A stretch of 64,000 bases of DNA from an uncultured Flavobacteriales bacterium (GCA_913020155.1 CAJWBA010000005.1:18727-82726), one strand, 5' to 3'. Shown: positions 52,810 to 61,712, counted from the first letter of the stretch. Numbers and translations are program-made. The notes: a model not told the origin generated them from the sequence alone.

Positions 52810-53668
52810 TTTTTTTACTTTGAATTATGAGAACATCTGTTGGAAGCTCGGATAAAATATGTTCAAGATCTTTCGGGAAAATTTGCTCCAAAAAACTCTT
52901 TCGCGTCTCTGCAGCGTTCATAACAAGTAAATCTGCACGCACAACCCTTGCATAATGTCCAATAGAATATCCACGAGTTCCAAAAATGTTTTGAAGATGA
53001 ACCTGTGTTTTTTCTTTTAGTGTGTCAGGAATATGGTGTAATATTTCTCGAACTCGAGAAAGTTCACGACGTTTCAATTTTTCTTTTCGGAGGGTTACTT
53101 TTCTTAAACTTCGATCATCGTATGCTAACGCCGCAACTTTAGAGCGATCAATTTCTTCAACCAAAGTGAGCTTTGGAATTCCCAATGCTTGAGCGAAGTA
53201 AAAAGCAAAATTAATTGTTGTTTTTGTCTGTGGGCTTTCGAAAGCATTAACCACTACATGTTGTGATGGTTTTCTTATCACAGACGGTTTAATCATCAAA
53301 AGAACAGAACAGGGCGCTTTACGAGTTAGTTTTCGAGCGATAGAACCCATGTAAAACTTAACCATGTTTTCACGTTGCATAGCACCGAGTAAAAGCAAAT
53401 CAATCTCATTTTTTTTACATTGATCAATGATCGTTTCTACCGGTTTTCCTTCTTGCCAAATTATCGAGACTTGTTTCAATTTAATCGGAGCTTCTTCTAA
53501 GAGACTATTAAGGTTTTGTTCTTTTGAAACAGACTTAGAGCCAACATGAAGAAAATAAAGATGTGCGTCAAAAAAGTCAGCCATTCGAATAGCCTCAAAG
53601 ACATTCGCCTTGAGATTAGGAGAGAAAGCGAATCCAATTAAAATTTTATGAAAAGATATTTCTTGCAC
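52802..53668 (-). CDS. Universal stress protein, two tandem Usp domains
   Basis: 288 residues, twice the length of a single Usp domain. The first domain begins FHKILIGFAFSPNLKANVFE and ends with GSIARKLTRKAPCSVLLMI, an ATP-binding-type G-x2-G-x9-G-S/T pattern that is partly altered. The second domain ends RKSFLEQIFPKDLEHILSEL with the Asp/Glu-rich tail. It overlaps the SulP start by 8 bp, so it probably regulates or senses with that transporter, a pairing that is common for Usp and anion transporters. Confidence 0.9.
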   Translation of the reverse strand: MQEISFHKILIGFAFSPNLKANVFEAIRMADFFDAHLYFLHVGSKSVSKEQNLNSLLEEAPIKLKQVSIIWQEGKPVETIIDQCKKNEIDLLLLGAMQRENMVKFYMGSIARKLTRKAPCSVLLMIKPSVIRKPSQHVVVNAFESPQTKTTINFAFYFAQALGIPKLTLVEEIDRSKVAALAYDDRSLRKVTLRKEKLKRRELSRVREILHHIPDTLKEKTQVHLQNIFGTRGYSIGHYARVVRADLLVMNAAETRKSFLEQIFPKDLEHILSELPTDVLIIQSKKNG

Positions 53669-53736
53669 AGAAGTTCTTTTAATGAAATATACAGAAATAA
53701 ATTGACAAAAAACAACCCTCTAGTATTGTGAAAATT

Positions 53737-53943
53737 TTATTTTTTCACAAACTCTGTGCGTAAGACGATATTCATTTTATTTATCCTAAAGTCAATTTTG
53801 TTAACGTTTTCTGTTAAACAAATATTTTTTACAGAATTACCCCTTTTGATTGTTGTTGAAGTTCCTTTGAGTCTAAGGTCTCTGGTTAGCTTTACAGGAT
53901 CACCGTCGTTTAGAATATTTCCGTTAGCATCTTTAACTCTCAT
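53737..53943 (-). CDS. PhnA/YjdM C-terminal-domain protein
   Basis: 68 residues from ATG 53941-53943. The whole protein aligns by eye with the C-terminal half of E. coli YjdM (PhnA): MRVKDANGNILNDGDPVKL, LKGTSTTIKRGNSVKNI and IVLRTEFVKK. The zinc-ribbon half of YjdM is missing, so it is a single-domain version. The phosphonate link of the family name is historical and unproven. Lies alone between the Usp gene and the winged-helix gene. Confidence 0.85.
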   Translation of the reverse strand: MRVKDANGNILNDGDPVKLTRDLRLKGTSTTIKRGNSVKNICLTENVNKIDFRINKMNIVLRTEFVKK

Positions 53944-54014
53944 TTGCCTTTTTTGTATAGATAAGGGGATCAAACAACGAAACAAAAAGGATTTATTTTA
54001 AAAAAAAGAGTTAA

Positions 54015-54035
54015 CCCCCCCTTTTTTAAGGGAGG
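54015..54035 (-). terminator. Possible terminator after the winged-helix gene
   Basis: On the minus strand CTCCCTT and AAGGGGG can pair around AAAA (with one G-T pair), and a T7 run follows 7 bases later. It overlaps the 3' end of the regulator gene at 54026. Weaker than a classical terminator. Confidence 0.4.
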
Positions 54036-54310
54036 TGAAGATAGTCTTTAAGGTTTTTAACGTGCTCTTCAAAGGCTTGAATCCCTTTGGTGGTAATTTT
54101 AATTTCTGTCAAGGGATGGTTTACGTCAAAGCGTTTTTCGATTTTTATGTATTTGGCATCTCTTAGCTTGTACAATTGCACGCTAAGATTTTCTTGAGTT
54201 GCGTTTAGTTCTTCTTTGAGGTAAACAAAAGAAGTAGCTTTTAATCTGATTAGCAAAGACATAGCCCCCAAACGCAAAGGAGTTGTAAGTAAAGGATCTA
54301 AAGGATTCAT
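54026..54310 (-). CDS. Winged-helix transcriptional regulator
   Basis: 94 residues, all one domain. The helix-turn-helix region PLRLGAMSLLIRLKATSFVY and the wing YIKIEKRFDVNHPLTEIKIT match the small MarR/ArsR-like winged-helix proteins (PF13601 type) of Bacteroidota. It would bind DNA as a dimer and control its neighbour. Here that neighbour, a membrane-protein gene overlapping by 4 bp, is decayed, so the regulator may have lost its target. Confidence 0.85.
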   Translation of the reverse strand: MNPLDPLLTTPLRLGAMSLLIRLKATSFVYLKEELNATQENLSVQLYKLRDAKYIKIEKRFDVNHPLTEIKITTKGIQAFEEHVKNLKDYLHLP

Positions 54311-54887
54311 GATTCATGATTTCTAAGGAGGAAACCAGGAATTAAATAAGACACTACAATTACCCCAGCGTACAATACTAACAAAGCTTCTTCTGAAACA
54401 AACACACGATAAAAAGGGAAAACAAGAAGTACAACACTCCCGAAAATCAAAGGCTTAAATCTAAGAACAGCTCCACTCACAGCGGTGCCGATTCCAGCAG
54501 TAACAGGGAAGAAAAACCACGGGTCAGTTTTTACCTCCACAAAAGGCATAGCAAGGGCGAAAAAAAGGATTACACAACCGATAACCGTCCAAAGCTTAGA
54601 AAGAAAATATTCAACATGTGTTTGATGTTTTTTTTCTTCTTTTTTACGTTAGTACATTAGCATTCCAGCGGATCCCAAAAGAGTTGTTATCGGCCAGGCT
54701 AGATAGCTTGAACTTCCTAGAGAACTATAAACCATAAGAGCATGAGTAAAAAGCGCAGTCAAGTCAGGCTTAACAACCATCCCCAATAAATAAAGGAGAA
54801 ACTGTTCTTTTAAGTTTCTTTTGCTTTTGCAATGGTTTGAGAAATGATTTCGAGCTGTTCTTGTTGGTCAGAGACATTTATTTTCAT
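54307..54887 (-). pseudogene. Decayed membrane-protein gene partnered with the winged-helix regulator
   Basis: From ATG 54887 the minus strand reads MKINVSDQQEQLEIISQTIA and AKAKET, then TAA, then NSFSFIYWGWLLSLT and TGA; after a frameshift near 54755 another frame reads MVYSSLGSSSYLAWPITTLL, stops at TAA near 54651 and continues to the intact last 80 residues (membrane segments, ending RNHES at 54307). The order and content resemble a Flavobacteria membrane protein that is regularly paired with this type of regulator. At least two or three lesions; not functional as one protein. Confidence 0.75.
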
Positions 54888-55002
54888 GAATTAAGGATTT
54901 AAAAACAAGATCACAAACACAAACTAGTTTATTTTATAAACCAAATAATTTTCCCGCTTATTTATTCATTAATAGTTCTATTGTTTAGTGTAGCAATAAA
55001 TT

Positions 55003-55452
55003 TTAAAGCATATATTTTTTGAAGCAAATGCTGTTTTCTGTATTTTGGAAGGGTTCATAATTAGGAATTATTTGGTAATTAAACTTTTGACAAAGAGCAA
55101 CAGCTTCGGGTAAGTTTTTTCCCGTTTCCAGAACACATTTAGGAATCTTTAGATTTTTCATCCAAGCCTCTAGTTCTCTTAAAACTGCCGAGGCAATACC
55201 TTTTTGGCGACCCCCAAGGTTTGTGTACATGCGTTTGATTTCTTCAATACCGTTGTCGAATGTTTTAAAAGCTCCACAGCCTACAGGAACGTCATTTACA
55301 TAAGCTACAACAACATGTTTTAAGTTTTCAATTCCGTTGAATTGACTGTAAAACGTGTGATCTTATCCATCCCGAATGGACAATTCTTGGTTGAGTGAAC
55401 GAACCAAAAGTTGAAAATCAAGATTATTTTGATCCGTTCTTATGATTTTCAT
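55003..55452 (-). pseudogene. GNAT acetyltransferase gene with one in-frame nonsense codon
   Basis: From ATG 55450-55452 one frame of 149 codons encodes a GNAT protein, with acetyl-CoA motif GGRQKGIASAVLREL near residue 75 onward and LCQKFNYQIIPNYEPF at the end. It is broken only by TAA at 55363-55365 (codon 30) in a context that reads SIRDG-stop-DHTFYSQFNG, where GAA or CAA is expected. No frameshift. Either a recent pseudogene or a sequencing error. It directly follows the esterase gene. Confidence 0.85.
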
Positions 55453-55453
55453 A

Positions 55454-56221
55454 TTATTTTTTTTGTGAAAAAAGCCAAGGAATAAAACCGGGGTCAGCAA
55501 AGACATTCTCCCAGCTGTTGTGCCCTACCCCAGTATACCAATTGTAGGTTACGTCAGCTTTATTTTTAATTAAAGCATCGACCATAGCTTTAGAAAATTC
55601 AATTGGAACCACAGCATCAGCATCACCGTGATCTATTCGCCAAACAGGTTTTTTGATCTTTCTTGCAATTTTGGGATGTGCCCCACCGCAAATAGCAAAA
55701 GCAGCAGCAAATTTATTTGGGTTTCGATACACCAATTCAAATGTACCCATTCCCCCCATCGAAAGACCGCCGACATAAATTCGATCCTGATCTACCCCAT
55801 ATTTCAAAATAATTTGCTCCAACATTCCTTCAACCAAACTTAAAGTAGGATTGTATTTTGGTTTTTCGAAATAGGAGAACTTGGTAGAAGAGTTCTTTTC
55901 AACAGTTGCCCAATATGAGTCAGCAGGACACTGAGGGAAAACAACAATGGCAGGGTTTTTTTCTCTAAACTCTGCATCTAAAAACATCTTGCTGCCATGA
56001 AAGAGCTGAAGTTCATTATCATTTCCACGCTCACCAGAACCGTGAAGAAAGAGAACCAGCGGGTAATTCTTATTGCTTTCATAACTTTCTGGAAGTAAGA
56101 TACGGTAAGGAAGGGTTTTTTCATTTTGGTTAAAAACAGCGGCATTGTATTCTTGAGATAAAACAGCTGAGCTATTCAAAAAGAGCATGAGCAAGGTAAT
56201 AAAAGGAGTTTTATGTTTCAT
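55454..56221 (-). CDS. Exported alpha/beta-hydrolase (esterase/PHB depolymerase-like)
   Basis: 255 residues with a signal peptide (FITLLMLFLNSSAVLSQ). Catalytic serine in YVGGLSMGGMGTF (GxSxG), oxyanion region LVLFLHGSGERGND, and DHGDADAVVPIEFS plus GVGHNSWENV providing the Asp and His of the triad. This is the prolyl-oligopeptidase/esterase D-like group that includes feruloyl and acetyl-xylan esterases. Probably periplasmic; substrate unknown. The GNAT pseudogene starts right after its stop. Confidence 0.9.
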   Translation of the reverse strand: MKHKTPFITLLMLFLNSSAVLSQEYNAAVFNQNEKTLPYRILLPESYESNKNYPLVLFLHGSGERGNDNELQLFHGSKMFLDAEFREKNPAIVVFPQCPADSYWATVEKNSSTKFSYFEKPKYNPTLSLVEGMLEQIILKYGVDQDRIYVGGLSMGGMGTFELVYRNPNKFAAAFAICGGAHPKIARKIKKPVWRIDHGDADAVVPIEFSKAMVDALIKNKADVTYNWYTGVGHNSWENVFADPGFIPWLFSQKK

Positions 56222-56393
56222 AAAGCAGAAAAAATGTTTTAATAATCTAAGATAGCAAATTTAGGAGTAAATTTAATTTGAATCATTTTGAAAAGTTTTT
56301 TAAAGCTATGATCACTTTTAAAACAAGGCTTCGTTTTGAATATGTGATTAAAAAAACCAGTACTAATTAATGAAATAAGATCAATATTAGCTG

Positions 56394-56990
56394 CTATTGC
56401 GTGTTTTTTAAAAAAGAAGAACCTCCAAGGGCGGTTAATTCTTTTTCGGTAAGTTTAAGAGTACGCACTTTTATTGAAACTCGATCCAAGGGAGTATCTA
56501 AAGAGTCTGTGGGAAACTGAGCGATTTTGTCTATAACATCCAGTCCTTTAAACACCTGACCAAAAATCGTGTAGTTTTGATCAAGTCTGGCAATTCCAAG
56601 AACATCATGAACGATGTAGAATTGACAACCAGCAGACAATTTTTCAGGATTGTTATCGCGACCCATTCCAACAGCTCCATAAATATGTTTAATTTGAGGG
56701 TTGAATTCAGGCTCGATCAGATGCGGAGAATTTGAAAAACCTTCTGGAGTGTCTATGCACCCCCCTTGAACAACAAAATTTTCAATTACTCTATTAAAAC
56801 TAAGAAGATCCCAATAGTGTTGCTTTGCTAATTCAATAAAACTCGCTTTGTGAAGAGGTGTTTCGTCATAGAGCCAGAAATATATTTCTCCAACAGAAGT
56901 TTCTACATAACCGATTTCATGCGTTTTTTGGCTCTCTGTTTTACAGGAAATTATCGTTAAAAAGCACAAAAGGGAAAAGATTTTTTTCAT
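56394..56990 (-). CDS. Cyclophilin-type peptidyl-prolyl isomerase (lipoprotein)
   Basis: 198 residues from ATG 56988-56990; the frame reaches 57071 but overlaps the GntP gene. The N-terminus FSLLCFLTIISCKT is a lipobox with Cys 16. Cyclophilin features: FNRVIENFVVQGGCID, ARLDQNYTIFGQVFKGLDVI. Exported folding catalyst. Starts 9 bp after the GntP stop, so it is the tail of that operon, though its function is unrelated to gluconate. Confidence 0.93.
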   Translation of the reverse strand: MKKIFSLLCFLTIISCKTESQKTHEIGYVETSVGEIYFWLYDETPLHKASFIELAKQHYWDLLSFNRVIENFVVQGGCIDTPEGFSNSPHLIEPEFNPQIKHIYGAVGMGRDNNPEKLSAGCQFYIVHDVLGIARLDQNYTIFGQVFKGLDVIDKIAQFPTDSLDTPLDRVSIKVRTLKLTEKELTALGGSSFLKNTQ

Positions 56991-56998
56991 AAGATTTT

Positions 56999-58339
56999 TT
57001 AAAGAAATAGGGAAAGAAAAAGGACCATTGTCAAACCACATAAGGCAAGTATCAAGGTCATCATAGACCAACTTCGGAAGGTGTCTTTTTCGGAAAGACC
57101 AAGATAATTACTCACCAGCCAAAATCCACTGTCATTTACATGAGAAAGTATGGAAGCTCCAGCAGCAATAGCAATAACCAGAAGTGCAGTATGAAATTCA
57201 CTCAAAGGAGTTGTGATAAGCGCTGAGGTTATACCCGCTGCAGTAATCATCGCAACTGTAGATGAACCTTGTAAAATTCGAACGGCACCAGCAGCTAGAA
57301 AAGCAAAAAGCAGCACACTTAAGCCAATGCTTGAAAAATAATTGGCCAGCATTTCACCCGTACCTGTAGTAATCAACATTTGCTTGAAAACACCACCAGC
57401 TCCTGTTAATAAGATAATTATCCCAGCTGGAGCTAGAGAAGAGGAAGTAATCTTTGATAAAATAGATTTCGAAACCCCTCGTCTGACACCTAGGAGATAC
57501 CAAGCCATTAGATTTGCAATGATCAATGCCGAAAAGGGATGCCCAATCATTTGAATCCATACGATTGTGTTTTCAGACCAGTTTAAGCTACTACCTATTG
57601 GACTATTTAGCAGGGTATTAAACACAATTAACAGGATTGGTGTTCCGATAATAATTAGGATCAAACTAATGGGAGGGAAATTTTTAACATCTTTTTTTTC
57701 TAACTTATCTGGAGCAGTTATAAATATTTTAGAAGAGATGAATTTTCCAAAAAGCGGACCGCTGATAACAGCTGTAGGGACACCGACAATAAACCCAACT
57801 AAAATCACCCAACCCAAATCAGCGTTCAAAATGTCTGCAACAGCAACAGGGCCTGGAGTTGGAGGGATAAAAGCATGTGTAATAGCCAGTCCAGCAAGTA
57901 ACGGGATAGCGTACAAAAGCATGGATTTTTTTGTTTTCCGTTGTAAGGAGTAAACAAGAGGAATTAAAATGATGAAAGCAACATCAAAAAAAACAGGTAT
58001 TGCGATAAAGAAGCCTGTAATCATCAGAGCCCAAGAGGCTTTTTTTTCCCCAAAAATTTGGAGCAAATATTGCGCCAAAGCTTCAGCGCCACCCGAGTGT
58101 TCTAGAATGGCACCAAACATTGCACCAAGTCCTACAACCACAGCAACAAACCCAAGGGTTGAACCCATTCCTTCTTTTACTGTATTCATTATTTCTGAGG
58201 GAGGTATACCCGCAAGAATTCCAACCAGAATACTCGAAATTAACAGCCCAAGAAAGGGTTGAATTTTGAATTTTAAAATCAATAAAACAAGAACACTTAC
58301 ACCGATCAAAACCGATAAAAGTAGAGAATAATCAATCAT
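56999..58339 (-). CDS. GntP-family permease (gluconate:H+ symporter)
   Basis: 446 residues with about twelve to fourteen membrane helices along its length. Family markers include LGFVAVVVGLGAMFGAILEHSGGAEALAQ near residue 60, FFDVAFIILIPLVYSL, THAFIPPTPGPVAVADIL and HVNDSGFWLVSNYLGLSEKDTFRSW. Members move gluconate and related aldonates, or D-serine, with protons. Its start is 1 bp from the stop of the gluconokinase/6PGDH fusion, so gluconate is the natural substrate. Substrate is inferred from that neighbour. Confidence 0.93.
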   Translation of the reverse strand: MIDYSLLLSVLIGVSVLVLLILKFKIQPFLGLLISSILVGILAGIPPSEIMNTVKEGMGSTLGFVAVVVGLGAMFGAILEHSGGAEALAQYLLQIFGEKKASWALMITGFFIAIPVFFDVAFIILIPLVYSLQRKTKKSMLLYAIPLLAGLAITHAFIPPTPGPVAVADILNADLGWVILVGFIVGVPTAVISGPLFGKFISSKIFITAPDKLEKKDVKNFPPISLILIIIGTPILLIVFNTLLNSPIGSSLNWSENTIVWIQMIGHPFSALIIANLMAWYLLGVRRGVSKSILSKITSSSLAPAGIIILLTGAGGVFKQMLITTGTGEMLANYFSSIGLSVLLFAFLAAGAVRILQGSSTVAMITAAGITSALITTPLSEFHTALLVIAIAAGASILSHVNDSGFWLVSNYLGLSEKDTFRSWSMMTLILALCGLTMVLFLSLFL

Positions 58340-58340
58340 A

Positions 58341-60212
58341 TTAATTCCATTGCGTGTGAAAAAATTGGTTCAAAGGTTTATCGACCCTCTGGTAGGTATG
58401 GGCTCCAAAAAAATCTCGTTGAGCTTGTATGAGGTTAGCAGGGAGGTTTTCTGTACATAATGCAATCCAATAATGGTAAGCCGAAGAAAAACTGTCTAAA
58501 GCAATTTTTTGATCAATAGCATGATGAATAAGAGCCGCCACACTAGGTTCTGTATTGTAAAGGTCGGATAACAGCGTTTTATTTTTAAACAAAGATTTTT
58601 CATCAGAAAATGAACCGATCAAGTCTTCCATTAAGTTCGACCGGATGATACACCCTTTGGTCCAAACGCGAGCAATTTCGGTAGGATTGTAGTACCAATT
58701 GTATGTTTTGCAAGCAGACTCGATGAGATTGAACCCTTGAATGTGATTTATTATTCTCGCAAAACGGTAGGCATCTTTTAATTTAAAAAGATCAAAAGAA
58801 CTTAATTTTTGCGGTTTGGGTTTTCTAATGGCCAAAGAACTCCGTTGTTTTTTCATACTTGAAAGATAACGTGCAAAAAGAGCCGAAGAAATCATATTGT
58901 TAACTTCACCCAAAGCAAGTGCAGATTTTGTGGACCACATTCCAGTTCCTTTGCTTCCAGCATTATCTAAAATCAAATCTACAACATAGTCGTTTCCTTC
59001 TTTTTTTTGAAGAATTTTTGCAGTAATCTCCAAAAGATAACTTGCTTCTGATCCGTTGTTCCATTCTTCAAAAAGAGATGCAATCTCGGGATAGCTCATT
59101 TGGTGAGATAAAACTGCATAAACTTCAGCCAAAAGTTGCATTTCGGCGTATTCTATTCCGTTGTGAACCATCTTTACAAAGTGTCCTGCACCATCGTCAC
59201 CCAAATAGGCTTGACAGGGTTTTCCAGCCTTATCTTTAGCAGAAATACTTTCCAAAATAGGACGGAGAATTTTATGAGCGAATTTATTTCCCCCAAACAT
59301 GAGTGAAGCTCCTTGTCGTGCTCCAACTTCACCTCCAGACACACCACAGCCAACATAAAAGATTTTTCTTTTTTCAAGTTCTTTAACTCTTCTTTGGGTA
59401 TCTTCATAATGAGAATTACCCCCATCAAGAATGATGTCTCCGTCATGGAGTAAAGGTGCGATTTCATCAATCAAAGCGTCAATAGCAGACCCACTTTTAA
59501 TCATCAACCAAATTTTTCGGGGACGCTCCAAAGCACCAATAAAAGAAACGATATCGGTAAACCCATTCAAGTTTTCAAATTGTGCATTTGTAGAAAGAAA
59601 ATCGAAAATCACCCGTTCTTCCTCTTCAACAAACCGATTGTAAACAGCTGTTTCGAAACCATTTTCGGAACAATTCAAGGCTATTCCCTGGCCCATAACC
59701 CCCATACCAATCACTCCGATTTTAGCGGACTCCTTCTCGTAGCTTTTATTCAGAAAAGACTGAACTAAAGTCTCAATGGGTTGATCAACATTTAAGTGAA
59801 TGCCATAATTTGGAAGCTCCAAAGCATCCAGTTGAGATTGAAGAAGGTTGGGTTTAAAGAAATGATCTTTTCTTTTTTTAAGTCGGGACCAAATGACATC
59901 AAAAGATCCGTTTAGAACAACCCAAGTGATTTTGGTATTATGCTTAGAAAGTGTTTTTCGGTAATCTTCTTTTAACGCGGAACAAGCTAAAACAGCCCCC
60001 CCATTTGATGACCATTCGTTTATCTTTTTTCCAAGTTGATCGAGCCAAGGCTGCCGATCAAAATCATCCAATGATTGGCCGGAGTTCATTTTGTCTTTAT
60101 TGGCAGCAGAGTGAAAATCATCTGCGTCATAAAAGGGTTTAGATGTTATTTGAGACAGTTGTTTTCCGAGACATGTTTTGCCCGAACCACTAACCCCCAT
60201 GATAATAACCAT
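58341..60212 (-). CDS. Fused gluconokinase - 6-phosphogluconate dehydrogenase
   Basis: 623 residues that combine two enzymes. Residues 1 to about 160 are a gluconokinase of the GntK type with P-loop MGVSGSGKTCLG and DADDFHSAANKDKMNSG. From about residue 163 a 6-phosphogluconate dehydrogenase follows: NADP fold IGVIGMGVMGQGIALNC, GGNSHYEDTQRR, GCGVSGGEVGARQGASLM, catalytic Lys and Asn in HFVKMVHNGIEY, and NAGSKGTGMWSTKSALALG. Together they turn gluconate into 6-phosphogluconate and then ribulose-5-phosphate with NADPH. Both halves look intact and near full length. Operon with GntP. Confidence 0.93.
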   Translation of the reverse strand: MVIIMGVSGSGKTCLGKQLSQITSKPFYDADDFHSAANKDKMNSGQSLDDFDRQPWLDQLGKKINEWSSNGGAVLACSALKEDYRKTLSKHNTKITWVVLNGSFDVIWSRLKKRKDHFFKPNLLQSQLDALELPNYGIHLNVDQPIETLVQSFLNKSYEKESAKIGVIGMGVMGQGIALNCSENGFETAVYNRFVEEEERVIFDFLSTNAQFENLNGFTDIVSFIGALERPRKIWLMIKSGSAIDALIDEIAPLLHDGDIILDGGNSHYEDTQRRVKELEKRKIFYVGCGVSGGEVGARQGASLMFGGNKFAHKILRPILESISAKDKAGKPCQAYLGDDGAGHFVKMVHNGIEYAEMQLLAEVYAVLSHQMSYPEIASLFEEWNNGSEASYLLEITAKILQKKEGNDYVVDLILDNAGSKGTGMWSTKSALALGEVNNMISSALFARYLSSMKKQRSSLAIRKPKPQKLSSFDLFKLKDAYRFARIINHIQGFNLIESACKTYNWYYNPTEIARVWTKGCIIRSNLMEDLIGSFSDEKSLFKNKTLLSDLYNTEPSVAALIHHAIDQKIALDSFSSAYHYWIALCTENLPANLIQAQRDFFGAHTYQRVDKPLNQFFHTQWN

Positions 60213-60249
60213 ATGTTTTTAATGCTAAAGATAGGAAAAGAAAGAAGGA

Positions 60250-61332
60250 TTACATCATCGAAAAAACTTCTCCATCTACTGTATGAAATTCTTTCATTAG
60301 GTCAGCTGCCATACAGGAATGAACAGGAAGGATCCATAGAAGATCTCCAATATTGTAATCATTGATGGTTGCTTTGGGAACCGACACAACTCCATGTTCT
60401 TGAGAGAGGCTTTTCAGGAACATTTTTGGAACACAAGCCCCCCAAGAGGCCCCTTTTTTTTCAACAACCCGGCCAAAAATAATTCCATCTTCAGGATCAT
60501 CAATTCGATCCTTTGAAAAATGAATGCCTCCCCCATAAATGACAATTTCGTTTCGGTCTGCGTGTTTAGCAACAATTGGACAGGCCATCGCCACTGCAAT
60601 TTCATTTAAATCGTTTGATCCAATGATGTTTTGGGTAAGATCGTAAAAAACAAAATTCCCTGGACGTATTTCATCTATTCCAGAGAAATCCTCCGAAACA
60701 CTGCAACATGGAGTATCACCTAGGGAGATGATCAAATGGGGGTATTGGTTTTTAAATCGCTTTTTAAGTAGAAGAAGTTGTTTTTTACTTTTTTGATGAA
60801 CCACTTCAATTGCTTCTTTAGATCGGCATTTGTAGCTGTGTCCGGCGTGAGCCAAAAAACCCTTAAATTCGAGAGATTTTTGTTTACGTATTTTGAGTAA
60901 AAGCGTGTTGATGAGCTTAAAATTATCAACGGCAATTCCCGTTCGATTGTATCCAGAGTCTATTTTTAAGAAGATTCCTAAGGGGTGTTCTAAGTGTTTA
61001 TTAAGATATTCAAGAACCTCGAAATTTTCAACACAAAGGTTGAGCTGAATTTTTTTGGCAAGTTTGTTAATCGTTTGGATTTCCAAAATATTTGTTGGGA
61101 AAGCTACTGTGATATCATCCCATTCTTCAGCAAAGTATTCCGCCATTTTGAGAGAAGAAACGGTTAACTTGTTTACACCAACTTCTCTGAACCATTTGGA
61201 GACCTCAAGGGATTGATGGGTTTTTGCATGAGGCCGGAATTCTAGTCCTTGCTTTTTGGCTTTAGAAGCTATTTTTTCAATATTTTTTTTACACCGTTTT
61301 ACATCTAAAAAAAGAGTAGGAACACGAATCAT
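60250..61332 (-). CDS. D-threonine aldolase-like PLP enzyme
   Basis: 360 residues. The alanine-racemase-type barrel begins VPTLFLDVKRCKKNIEKIAS and has the PLP lysine in FRPHAKTHQSLEVSKW; IDSGYNRTGIAVD and SLGDTPCCSVSEDFSGIDEI lie along the barrel, and the C-terminal beta domain ends in the metal-site region PVHSCMAADLM (His, Cys). This fits D-threonine aldolase/D-serine dehydratase. It cleaves or deaminates D-3-hydroxy amino acids. It precedes the fusion gene by 37 bp; why it is in this operon is not clear. Confidence 0.88.
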   Translation of the reverse strand: MIRVPTLFLDVKRCKKNIEKIASKAKKQGLEFRPHAKTHQSLEVSKWFREVGVNKLTVSSLKMAEYFAEEWDDITVAFPTNILEIQTINKLAKKIQLNLCVENFEVLEYLNKHLEHPLGIFLKIDSGYNRTGIAVDNFKLINTLLLKIRKQKSLEFKGFLAHAGHSYKCRSKEAIEVVHQKSKKQLLLLKKRFKNQYPHLIISLGDTPCCSVSEDFSGIDEIRPGNFVFYDLTQNIIGSNDLNEIAVAMACPIVAKHADRNEIVIYGGGIHFSKDRIDDPEDGIIFGRVVEKKGASWGACVPKMFLKSLSQEHGVVSVPKATINDYNIGDLLWILPVHSCMAADLMKEFHTVDGEVFSMM

Positions 61333-61712
61333 TGGTCTGTTTTTTTGGAAAGATTTTTCCTGTAAATTTCAATAAAAGATACGATTAAATGCGGTGAAAA
61401 CGAAGTCAAATTTTTGTTGAGGTTTTGTAGGTTTTTTGCATTTATGAGTAATATTTCATAAAGTTTTTAGTTTTAACTTAAAAATAATTTACTAGTAATG
61501 ATGTTATTAGGTTAATTCTTTTTCTTAAAGAGTCTAAAACCTTCTTATCAAAATTTTCTTTGATTTAATTTTTATTTTCGGAGTTTGAGTTTGTTGCTTG
61601 TTTACTTTTAATAACTCATGTTAGCAATCTTTTTCTAAGTGAATGTTTTAATTCGTGAAGGTTGGTGGCTAGGCTATCAAATAGGTAAATGACTTTAGTG
61701 TTTTTACAAGAA
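61333..61712. other. AT-rich gap between lepA and the D-threonine aldolase-like gene
   Basis: About 380 bases, with no open frame, tRNA or clear hairpin. It should contain the promoter of the operon running to 56394 and the lepA transcript end. No repeat noticed. Confidence 0.5.

Noticed and set aside
55363..55365. TAA in the GNAT gene as programmed recoding
   Set aside because: UAA recoding has no precedent in this setting and no stimulatory structure is visible; nonsense mutation or read error is simpler.
57567..57953. Open frame of 128 codons on the plus strand
   Set aside because: Antisense to the GntP gene, whose membrane-helix codons produce long frames on the other strand; no start signal or family resemblance.
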